Positions 1 to 6,001 of a DNA stretch of 6,870 nucleotides are shown here, in pieces. The notes below the pieces were generated by a model. It ran no database searches, was not told the origin of the DNA, and saw nothing but the letters and a program-made list of their open reading frames with translations. A program made the translations under genes and the position numbers. Location: contig JAESSZ010000582.1 of NCBI GenBank assembly GCA_016763875.1, forward strand, positions 1 to 6,870, given 5' to 3'. Position 1 is the first letter of the stretch. Each line of letters starts with the position of its first letter. The DNA comes from Nannocystaceae bacterium. Lineage in GTDB: Bacteria > Myxococcota_A > Polyangia > Nannocystales > Nannocystaceae.

Positions 1-534
1 CTGCGTGGCGGTGAACAGCCCGGCATCAACCGCGTTGAACGGCGTCAGACCTCGGCCGCAGACCCCGACGCGTGCTCCGTGCACAGACGGGCGCAGTGTG
101 ACCTTCACCGCAGAGTCGAGATCGAAGACCTCATCCACACGGTCGTCCACCGCCATCACGAGCGCCGCCCCACTCCGCTGCGAGACGATCGTACGGACGA
201 TGTCGTCCTCGAAGACATGGTCTGCCATCGCAACCACGAACGCCTCGTCGACGTGCTCTCGCGCCGCCAGCACGCTGCTGACCAGCCCTGTCTCCCAGTC
301 CGGGTTCACCACAAAACGAACCTCGAGCCCATGCTCCCCAGCAAGACCGTGCACGAGTTCGCGGTCGCGGTGTCCAACCACCACGACCGCGCGCTCGATG
401 CCCGCCTTTCCCAGCTGCTTCAGAAGTCGTACGCAGATGGGAATCCCGCCCACCGCGACCAAAGGCTTGGGCGTATCAACGCGGTCCAGGCGACTGCCAC
501 GCCCGGCCGCAAGTATCACTACCTGCTTCAACAT
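1..534 (-). CDS. CTP:inositol-1-phosphate cytidylyltransferase-like nucleotidyltransferase (3' end outside window)
   Basis: An open frame from ATG at 534 reads without a stop to base 1, giving 178 residues and no C-terminus. A good ribosome site, GAGGA (plus-strand bases 538-542), lies 3 bases before the ATG. The N-terminus is a GT-A-fold nucleotidyltransferase: VILAAGRGSRL (residues 6-16) is the glycine-rich nucleotide-binding loop, TPKPLVAVGG (21-30) carries the conserved lysine, and MADHVFED (103-110) has the Asp expected to bind the metal. GRGLTPFNAVDAGLF (160-174) plus the DHV motif resemble inositol-1-phosphate cytidylyltransferase, which makes CDP-inositol for inositol phosphodiesters, more than GlmU, RfbA or MobA. 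Related cytidylyltransferases of phosphonate pathways (PntC, Fom1 N-terminal domain) are an alternative. A cytoplasmic enzyme is expected. A fused CDP-alcohol phosphotransferase domain, as in bifunctional IPCT-DIPPS, cannot be checked here. The fold is confident; the substrate is inferred. Confidence 0.85.
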   Translation of the reverse strand, partial: MLKQVVILAAGRGSRLDRVDTPKPLVAVGGIPICVRLLKQLGKAGIERAVVVVGHRDRELVHGLAGEHGLEVRFVVNPDWETGLVSSVLAAREHVDEAFVVAMADHVFEDDIVRTIVSQRSGAALVMAVDDRVDEVFDLDSAVKVTLRPSVHGARVGVCGRGLTPFNAVDAGLFTATQ

Positions 535-540
535 CAGTCC

Positions 541-577
541 TCGCTCCCCAGCGAAACAGTCGTCCGCTTGAAAGCGG
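541..577. repeat. Two adjacent short hairpins between the lipoprotein and cytidylyltransferase genes
   Basis: Two perfect inverted repeats with the same geometry, 5-base arms and a 4-base loop, lie 9 bases apart: TCGCT/AGCGA (541-545 and 550-554) and CCGCT/AGCGG (564-568 and 573-577). They sit just after the lipoprotein stop and just before the cytidylyltransferase start on the minus strand, and the first one abuts that gene's ribosome site. There is no T-run, so a classical intrinsic terminator is not supported. They could be an mRNA-processing or attenuation element, or chance. Confidence 0.35.
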
Positions 578-610
578 CCAACGTCTCGCCCGTTGCGGCT
601 CGGCAGCAGC

Positions 611-1726
611 TCACCGCCATTGGCAGCCGCAGACCCGAACCTGGACCGATAGTCGCAGCAGGGAGCGTTTGGATTCCTCTGGAGCGAATTTAGCGTCCCA
701 CGGGAGGCCGTCCCAGCACACGCCGTACTCTTGGCCTCCAGCGAACACCTGCGGTGCTAGCGACGTGCAGCTGTCGAAGATCCCGCAGTGTGCGTCGCTA
801 AAGCACCACTGCATGCACCACGCGTTGGCCACCGTGGTCTGGATGCACGCGAACAACGGCGAGCAGTCCGCGAGCCCGGTGCACGCCGTGTACTGCGTAC
901 CCGTACCCATCGGGCCGATACACTCGGTCGTGTCATCGGTCTGGGGCTGGCACTGCAGCCCAGCGCCGCAACCGGGCAACGGGTTGAGAGGATCGCATTC
1001 GCATCCGTCATCGACGGCGCCGTTGCAGTCGTCGTCTTCCTGGTTGCCACAGGTCTCGGCGGCTGCGGGCGGAGTCACGCTTTCGCAGTCCACGGCACCA
1101 CCTTCGCAGACGGTCACTCCGTCGGCGCACGGTCCAGGCAAGCCAGTGCTGCATGCGTCGCCAGCTTCCGGATTGCCATCGTCGGGTGTGCCGTTGCAGT
1201 CGTCGTCGAGACCGTTGCAACTCTCGGTCCCCGGCAGAACTTCGTCCTCGCAAGACTCCCAGGCCCCGGACCCCGAGCACTGCTGAGCTCCGGCCATACA
1301 CTCGCCGACATTCTCCGTGTTGGCGGGGCCGGTGTAACAGTCGCGCGTATCGCCCGGCATGCATCCGGTGCCGTCCGCCCCGTCGTCGCCAGTATCGTCG
1401 CCAGTATCGTCCGTCGTCCCTGGTCCAGCGGTCACCGCATCGCTGGTGACGCCATCGTCGTCCGCGCTGGTCCCTTCGTCATCGGCATCGTCCGTGGCGT
1501 CTTCGCCCGTGCCGCCTATTGAGGCGCCGACCGTGCCGCCTGTGCCGTGATCGTCATCACCACCGTCGACGACGTTGCTGCTATCGACGTTGCCGGCCTC
1601 CCCTTGGCCCGCGGACTGGCCAAACAAACCAGGTTCGTCGACATCCGCGTTGCAAGCCGACGCGACGAGTCCCAAGAGACCTGCAGATCCTAAAAGATAA
1701 CGACTGAATGAACGATACCGACGCAC
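611..1726 (-). CDS. Lipoprotein with acidic linker, two MopE-type CNGxDDDCNG modules and a cysteine-rich C-terminus
   Basis: With GTG at 1726 as start (371 residues), the protein opens with a basic n-region (RRYRSFSR), a hydrophobic core and a lipobox ending VASAC, putting the lipidated Cys at residue 25. An in-frame GTG at 1774 would add 16 residues and make the signal peptide oddly long; neither start has a clear ribosome site. Residues 26-121 are a low-complexity Asp/Gly/Thr-rich linker. Module 1 (about 122-184) contains CNGLDDDCNG and module 2 (about 191-242) contains a variant with EDDDCNGAVDDGC; such motifs are described as putative metal-binding (MopE-type) in myxobacterial and methanotroph surface proteins. 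Residues 243-371 are rich in cysteines spaced about 5-10 apart, suggesting disulfides. The protein is probably anchored in the outer membrane and exposed, perhaps binding Ca2+ or Cu. Its exact role is unknown, and the last 25 residues look non-conserved. Confidence 0.88.
   Translation of the reverse strand: MRRYRSFSRYLLGSAGLLGLVASACNADVDEPGLFGQSAGQGEAGNVDSSNVVDGGDDDHGTGGTVGASIGGTGEDATDDADDEGTSADDDGVTSDAVTAGPGTTDDTGDDTGDDGADGTGCMPGDTRDCYTGPANTENVGECMAGAQQCSGSGAWESCEDEVLPGTESCNGLDDDCNGTPDDGNPEAGDACSTGLPGPCADGVTVCEGGAVDCESVTPPAAAETCGNQEDDDCNGAVDDGCECDPLNPLPGCGAGLQCQPQTDDTTECIGPMGTGTQYTACTGLADCSPLFACIQTTVANAWCMQWCFSDAHCGIFDSCTSLAPQVFAGGQEYGVCWDGLPWDAKFAPEESKRSLLRLSVQVRVCGCQWR
1384..1407. repeat. 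Tandem 12-base direct repeat in the acidic linker of the lipoprotein gene
   Basis: Two perfect copies of CGTCGCCAGTAT lie at 1384-1395 and 1396-1407. On the coding strand they encode the repeated TGDD tetrapeptide of the low-complexity linker. Being in frame, gain or loss of copies would change only linker length. This is the clearest duplicated unit within the wider GTC/ATC-rich low-complexity tract at about 1364-1651. Confidence 0.7.
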
Positions 1727-1789
1727 TACGTGACCATCGTACCGCGCCGACCGGCCCCACCCCAAACCAAACACGGGCGTTGTGCGTGA

Positions 1790-1821
1790 ATGCGCGCGGA
1801 ATATTGGCGGTGCGCGCGCAT
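1790..1821. repeat. Perfect 9-base inverted repeat between the membrane-protein and lipoprotein genes
   Basis: ATGCGCGCG (1790-1798) and CGCGCGCAT (1813-1821) form a GC-rich 9-bp stem with a 14-base loop. On the minus strand it falls 38 bases after the small membrane-protein stop and 63 bases before the preferred GTG of the lipoprotein. No run of T follows the stem, so intrinsic termination is weakly supported. It could be a transcript-end hairpin helped by Rho, or a protein-binding palindrome. Confidence 0.45.
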
Positions 1822-1858
1822 GCGCGAGACACCCACAACTGAACCGATGCCTGCCAAG

Positions 1859-2209
1859 TCAACCCGAGACGACAACGCTCAGTACGATCACCGCAATACC
1901 GCCGAAGATGATGGCGATCATGAAAAACTTGGCCAAGATCGCAACGACCGAAACCGTCAGAGCAATTCGAGCGAGCCGCCGGGGCTCGCGCCGCGCTAGG
2001 GCCACGACCCCTGCAATGGTGCCCGCGATCCCACTGATCAACGCAGCGATCAGTAACGGCTCGTCCTTGGGCGTATCAAACAGGTTGTGAAAAATGTCGC
2101 CGCTCAGCAGCACCCAAGCGGCAAGTGACAGCGCCACCAACCCAAGCCCAAGACTGACCCAGCTGGCGTAGGCCTTGGCTCCTTCATCGTGCTCTTGGTC
2201 CGGTGACAT
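1859..2209 (-). CDS. Small three-helix membrane protein of unknown function
   Basis: A 116-residue protein starting at ATG 2209, with only a weak ribosome-site match (GAAG) upstream. The first 12 residues are polar and acidic. Hydrophobic segments lie at about 14-37, 52-72 and 83-111; the last is long enough to be one tilted helix or two short ones. The basic loop ARREPRRLAR (72-81) should stay in the cytoplasm by the positive-inside rule, giving a cytoplasmic N-terminus, a short outside loop at about 38-51 and an outside C-terminus. The layout recalls small DUF4190-like proteins, but I see no diagnostic motif and make no family claim. It lies 67 bases after the CxxCH-protein stop and 132 bases before the preferred lipoprotein start, all on the same strand. 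Codon use resembles its neighbours. Confidence 0.82.
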   Translation of the reverse strand: MSPDQEHDEGAKAYASWVSLGLGLVALSLAAWVLLSGDIFHNLFDTPKDEPLLIAALISGIAGTIAGVVALARREPRRLARIALTVSVVAILAKFFMIAIIFGGIAVIVLSVVVSG

Positions 2210-2276
2210 AGCGCTTCAACCACAATACCGAAGTCGTTGTTCCTTTGGAGCGCAGACTCAACGAGATTTCGACTCG

Positions 2277-4178
2277 TCACAGCACGTGTCCGTCAACGCG
2301 CAGCTGAAACAGAAAATACGGGGGAAGGCACACGCCGCGATCTCCGTAGGGGGAGCTGGCGCAAACGTAGTCATCGCGGCAGCGGTCGGTCTCGTCGCAC
2401 CCACGCAGACCAACCGGATGGGCCGCCTTCTCGATGCATTTTGGGAATGGCCGCCGCCGCCCCACGCACCTGTTGAACGTCGTGAAGTCGACGATCGGGC
2501 CGACAGCCGCGTCTGGAAGCAAGCTAGACGCCGATGAGGTGCACATCCCTCCGGGAAATCCCATCCGGTTCACGTTGCATACGGCGGCGCCACGACAACT
2601 GGCGATCTGCGCGTCGCGGACGCGGTCGCGATAGCCAACGGCATGCGTCCGGAGCTCGCCCATTTCACACGGGTCCCCGATACCGAGACCTTGCCCGGGC
2701 AGGCAGGTCCCCATCATGTCGTCGTCGAGTTTCACGCACGACAGCGCCGCCGCGCACGTGCGGTGGGCAAAGCCCGGGTCGCCCAAGCCACACGGCGCTC
2801 CGTAGCCGCGCTCGGGGTCGAAGTCCGGCAGCGGCCGAGTCTCATCAACGCGCTGGTCGTTAGCGAGTGCCATGAGGTAGGCGTGGCGCCGCGGCAACTC
2901 ACCGTGCAGATGTGCGGACGTCGGCACCGCGACCGTGTCCAACAGTTGATTCGGGTCGCGCGGCTCGCCGACAATGTGAAATCCCGCGACGGACCGCGTG
3001 GCATGGCACCCCTGGCAGCTCAACGTATCAAGCCGCCGAAGCAGCGCCGCCGGTGAGCGGATGTGATGGAAGCCACTCAGTTCCAGCGACTCGAAGTCGG
3101 CCACACGCAGCAGCTGAGAGAACGGCCGATTCGCCAGACGAGCCAGGGCGCGCGGCGTGACGGACACCGCAACGTCCGTCGACAACGCGTCGGGCAACGT
3201 CGCGGTCCCTTGCTCGAGCCCCTCGAGATTGGCTGCGATCCACGTGCGCAACTGCTGCTGGAGCGCGGGGCGAGCGGCAATGCGAGCGACGTCGGGGGTG
3301 TTCTCCAGCGGCGTGGGATGAAACGCGCCTTGGTCGACGCCCGACTCTCGCTCGAAGACCCGCAGCTCATACTCCGTGTTTCCACCGAGTGACGGATGCA
3401 CCACACCCGGCCAGCGCAACATCTGCAGGTTGACCTCGACCGCCTTGAGGTTCTCGACCGATGCGTGCGCCAACGGACCGGAATGCAGGGCGTCGGCGAG
3501 CGCGGCGCCCGACATCCCCGGCTCGACAAACCAGCGCCGCGCGACCTCGACGCAGCTGTCGCCGGGCTGCCAAAACACAACGTTGACGGTCATGGGCAGC
3601 CGCGAATCGACCGCCGTTTCCTCCAGGGTCGTCGCATACGCGAGGCGGTAGATGAAACGAAGCTCTCCGCAGCGGCCAGAGCCCGCGTCGAAAACCCGAC
3701 GGTCGATTCGGTTGACCACCGCGACCAACTCCAAACGTGTTCTGTCGGAGTCCAACCAGTCGATGTCGTAGGCCCGATGACGGAATCGCAGGCCAACGCC
3801 CGCGTCGGAGTCCGCAGACAGCCGGCGGCGAAGGTCTCGTTGCAGCTGCCGCCGAATACTGACGTATCCCGGATCGCGTCGAAACGAAGCGATCCGGCTG
3901 GTACCGCCGCCAAACACCAACGGGCCGATCGCCATCCCTCGTTGCTCGAGGCGGACGAGAACCACCGGATCCGTCACCACAAGGATCGCGTCCCCCCGCA
4001 AGGCCGCAACCTCCGGCTCGGCGCGGAGGACGGGTTGCTGCACAACGTCTTGCCGGGCCTTGGGCAATACGCGGGCGACGGGACCCGAGACCGACGGTTG
4101 AGGATCAGCCGCGGTCGGGCGGGCGGCGCACGCCAACAACGCCCACAGTCCTACGGTCATCAGTCTCCCTCGCACCAC
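2277..4178 (-). CDS. Exported protein with a single CxxCH haem motif and a C-terminal cysteine-repeat region
   Basis: From GTG 4178 the product has 633 residues. The N-terminus (basic RGR, then a hydrophobic stretch to LLACAA) is an export signal; it can be read as lipoprotein (LLAC, Cys17) or as cleaved near TAA (residues 22-24). Residues 60-380 hold an unassigned domain with LVAVVNRIDRRVF, CGELRFIYRLAY and TVNVVFWQ, a pattern I associate with myxobacterial secreted proteins but cannot name. CQGCH at 388-392 (bases 3003-3017) is a canonical covalent haem c site; possible distal ligands are His371, His372, His401 or a downstream Met. Residues 463-617 contain 14 cysteines with a repeated C-x5-C-x10/11-C unit (475/481/492, 528/534/546, 600/606/617), probably disulfide-bonded. 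A periplasmic or surface redox role is inferred. An alternative start, ATG 4160, has a better ribosome site (GAGGGAGA, plus bases 4164-4171) but removes the basic residues. Confidence 0.88.
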   Translation of the reverse strand: MVRGRLMTVGLWALLACAARPTAADPQPSVSGPVARVLPKARQDVVQQPVLRAEPEVAALRGDAILVVTDPVVLVRLEQRGMAIGPLVFGGGTSRIASFRRDPGYVSIRRQLQRDLRRRLSADSDAGVGLRFRHRAYDIDWLDSDRTRLELVAVVNRIDRRVFDAGSGRCGELRFIYRLAYATTLEETAVDSRLPMTVNVVFWQPGDSCVEVARRWFVEPGMSGAALADALHSGPLAHASVENLKAVEVNLQMLRWPGVVHPSLGGNTEYELRVFERESGVDQGAFHPTPLENTPDVARIAARPALQQQLRTWIAANLEGLEQGTATLPDALSTDVAVSVTPRALARLANRPFSQLLRVADFESLELSGFHHIRSPAALLRRLDTLSCQGCHATRSVAGFHIVGEPRDPNQLLDTVAVPTSAHLHGELPRRHAYLMALANDQRVDETRPLPDFDPERGYGAPCGLGDPGFAHRTCAAALSCVKLDDDMMGTCLPGQGLGIGDPCEMGELRTHAVGYRDRVRDAQIASCRGAAVCNVNRMGFPGGMCTSSASSLLPDAAVGPIVDFTTFNRCVGRRRPFPKCIEKAAHPVGLRGCDETDRCRDDYVCASSPYGDRGVCLPPYFLFQLRVDGHVL

Positions 4179-4230
4179 CCGATGTTACCGCGCCCACCGG
4201 GTGAACGTCCGCGAGCACCGACGACTCCGC

Positions 4231-4236
4231 TACACT
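4231..4236 (+). promoter_or_regulatory. Possible -10 element of a leaderless promoter for the GHKL gene
   Basis: TACACT matches four of six positions of TATAAT and ends 7 bases before the ATG at 4244, so transcription would begin at or next to the start codon. The upstream 20 bases contain no Shine-Dalgarno-like sequence, which fits a leaderless mRNA. No convincing -35 element was found at the expected distance. The whole divergent gap (4179-4243) is 65 bases and must hold control signals for both directions; it contains a small palindrome, CACC/GGTG, at 4195-4203. Confidence 0.35.
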
Positions 4237-4243
4237 ACCGCCA

Positions 4244-6001
4244 ATGGACGATCGCCTGAGCCGAGAAGCGGTCGAAAACCTCGTCACTCAGTTCAGCTCG
4301 GCACTCGATTTCTACCGCGAACTCGTTCAAAACTCGATCGACGCGGGGACCGGCTCAATCGAGGTATGGACCGAGTTCATTCCACCGGAGGATGGTGGCG
4401 GCGAAGGCGTCACCGCGATCCACGTCGACGACTTCGGCGAGGGCATGAACGAGGAGATAATCGACAACCAGCTGACGCAGCTGTTCTCGTCCTCGAAGAC
4501 CGACGACCTCACCAAGATAGGAAAGTTCGGAATCGGATTCGTCTCGGTATTCGCGATGAAGCCCAAGGCCGTGCTCGTGCATACAGGACGCGCGGGTGAG
4601 TTCTGGGAAGTCCTTTTCCACGAAGACCGGTCATTCACCAAGACACGCGTGGAGGCGCCCGTCGAAGGTACCCAGCTCACGCTCTTTGTCGTGAACGACT
4701 ACCGTGGCTATCGCGACCTGGTCGACGGAAGTCGCGCCACGCTGTCACGTTGGTGCTCTCACTCCGAAACGGAGATCACCTTCGAGGACCGCTCTCCGGT
4801 TCCAGGTGAAGCACGCGGCCTTGAGCCCATCAATGAGGCGTTCGAGGCTCGCGGTGACTGCAAGACCCTCGCGACATTTCCGGGGGGCACCGAAGTCGTT
4901 TTGGCGTACAGCAACCGGCCGGCCTACGGCTTCTACAACAAGGGACTGGCGCTAGCCGTTTCCGAGTCGGGCGAAGATGTCATGGGCCGCCATGCCCCGC
5001 GGTTCGGAGCCATAGCATTCAAGATCAAGTCCCGATGGCTCGAGCACACGTTGTCGCGCGAGACCGTGATGCGCGACAAGAACTTCGACAAGGCGATGGC
5101 CCTGGTTCACGAGGCCGCCGATGGCCTGCTGCGCACAAACCTCATCGCCGAACTGGTGCGTACGGCCGCGTCGAACACGTGGACACTCGCTACGGCGGCG
5201 CACTATCGGCGGTTGCTGATGTTCCTCGCTGGCGAGCCCACCGAGACTTGGCGGCAAGACGCAGTGCTCGAGGCACAGATCCTCAGGACAGTGCACGGAA
5301 AGGCCATCAGCCTGCTCGACGTCGAGGCCGCCTGCCGTCGCGACGACCGGGTCTACGTCGCAGCCGGGCCCAGCCCGTTGACGCAAAGTCTCGCCGAATC
5401 CGGAACCCCGGTGCTGCTCTCGGAGCGAATGGCGGACAGCGAGCCGAGCAAGGGTGACGCGACCACTCGGCTCATTGTCGATCTGCTGGTCGAGCGACGC
5501 AACATCGTGGCCGGTTTGTACGACCGCATATTCGACGTGGATGTGCACACACAGGCCATGCAGAGAGTCGTTCACCCCGAAAACATCTTTTTCTCGGTCG
5601 AGCCGTCGCTAAAAGTTGAGGCGTCTCAACACCGACTACTCCAACACGCAGCCGAGCTGCTCGACCAAGTGGGCGCAGGCTACAAAGAACTTGTTTTAGG
5701 CACGGTCGAAGTGGTGGATGGGCACGTGCCCATGTTCGTGCTTGGCAGCAAGATAGCCCCCCTCCTGGCGCGTCCCCCCGACAGCCGATATGAGCGCGGC
5801 AGATTCACCAAGCCACGAGCCTTGGTCAACCGCAACCATCCGCATTTCCGTGCACTCGAGACGATGTCGGCCTTGCAGTGGGACATGGCGGTCTACTGCC
5901 TGGCCAAGTCGCTCATTCTCGAAGAAGACCGCGCACTCGAAAAGGACATCGAACTCGTGAAGTTCGCGACGCAGCAGGTCCGCGGGGAGACTCAGCCGTG
6001 A
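4244..6001 (+). CDS. Hsp90-like GHKL ATPase, intact catalytic motifs
   Basis: A complete 585-residue protein from ATG 4244. The N-terminal 1-150 is a Bergerat-fold ATPase: N-box ELVQNSIDAG (26-35, with Glu26, Asn30 and Asp33 matching the catalytic Glu, Mg-binding Asn and Asp of Hsp90), G1 DDFGEGM (62-68, adenine-contacting Asp63) and G2 GKFGIGF (93-99). Only about 25 residues separate G1 from G2, so the ATP lid is shorter than in HtpG. Residues about 205-300 look like the S5-like transducer; LSRE (270-273) matches the Hsp90 catalytic loop whose Arg contacts the ATP gamma-phosphate. Residues about 440-585 are unassigned, with NRNHPHFRAL at 529-538, and do not look like the HtpG dimerisation domain. 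There is no signal peptide, so it is cytoplasmic. It is translationally coupled to the next gene. It is ATP-dependent and likely a conformational switch; the client or partner is unknown. MutL and histidine kinase assignments fit less well. Confidence 0.92.
   Translation: MDDRLSREAVENLVTQFSSALDFYRELVQNSIDAGTGSIEVWTEFIPPEDGGGEGVTAIHVDDFGEGMNEEIIDNQLTQLFSSSKTDDLTKIGKFGIGFVSVFAMKPKAVLVHTGRAGEFWEVLFHEDRSFTKTRVEAPVEGTQLTLFVVNDYRGYRDLVDGSRATLSRWCSHSETEITFEDRSPVPGEARGLEPINEAFEARGDCKTLATFPGGTEVVLAYSNRPAYGFYNKGLALAVSESGEDVMGRHAPRFGAIAFKIKSRWLEHTLSRETVMRDKNFDKAMALVHEAADGLLRTNLIAELVRTAASNTWTLATAAHYRRLLMFLAGEPTETWRQDAVLEAQILRTVHGKAISLLDVEAACRRDDRVYVAAGPSPLTQSLAESGTPVLLSERMADSEPSKGDATTRLIVDLLVERRNIVAGLYDRIFDVDVHTQAMQRVVHPENIFFSVEPSLKVEASQHRLLQHAAELLDQVGAGYKELVLGTVEVVDGHVPMFVLGSKIAPLLARPPDSRYERGRFTKPRALVNRNHPHFRALETMSALQWDMAVYCLAKSLILEEDRALEKDIELVKFATQQVRGETQP
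5984..5990 (+). promoter_or_regulatory. Ribosome-binding site setting the GTG start of the second GHKL-like gene
   Basis: GGGGAGA lies 7 bases before the GTG at 5998, inside the end of the upstream gene. It supports that GTG over internal ATGs such as the one at 6034, and with the GTGA stop-start overlap (5998-6001) indicates translational coupling of the two genes. Confidence 0.65.

Noticed and set aside
788..1522. Plus-strand open frame of 244 codons opposite the lipoprotein
   Set aside because: Low-complexity Ala/Val/Arg translation caused by the repetitive linker and modules on the other strand; no start signal or domain.
2033..2054. Inverted repeat ACTGATC/GATCAGT
   Set aside because: It lies inside the coding sequence of the small membrane protein, has no T-run or regulatory position, and is short enough to be chance.
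4182..4206. Promoter for the minus-strand gene (TAACAT and TTCACC)
   Set aside because: The two elements are only 12 bases apart, too close for a sigma70-type promoter, and each is a partial match.
3396..4259. Long plus-strand open frame (287 codons) opposite the CxxCH protein
   Set aside because: Its translation is Arg/Gln/Pro-rich with no motif, and it lies antisense to a frame with a signal peptide, CxxCH and regular cysteine spacing; a typical GC-rich shadow.
4952..5575. Minus-strand open frame of 207 codons inside the GHKL ATPase gene
   Set aside because: Lies wholly within a gene with clear GHKL motifs; its own translation shows no recognisable motif.
4244..6001. Calling the first GHKL gene htpG
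   Set aside because: N, G1, G2 and LSRE motifs fit Hsp90, but the ATP lid is short, the C-terminus does not match and the paired gene is atypical, so the symbol would be misleading.
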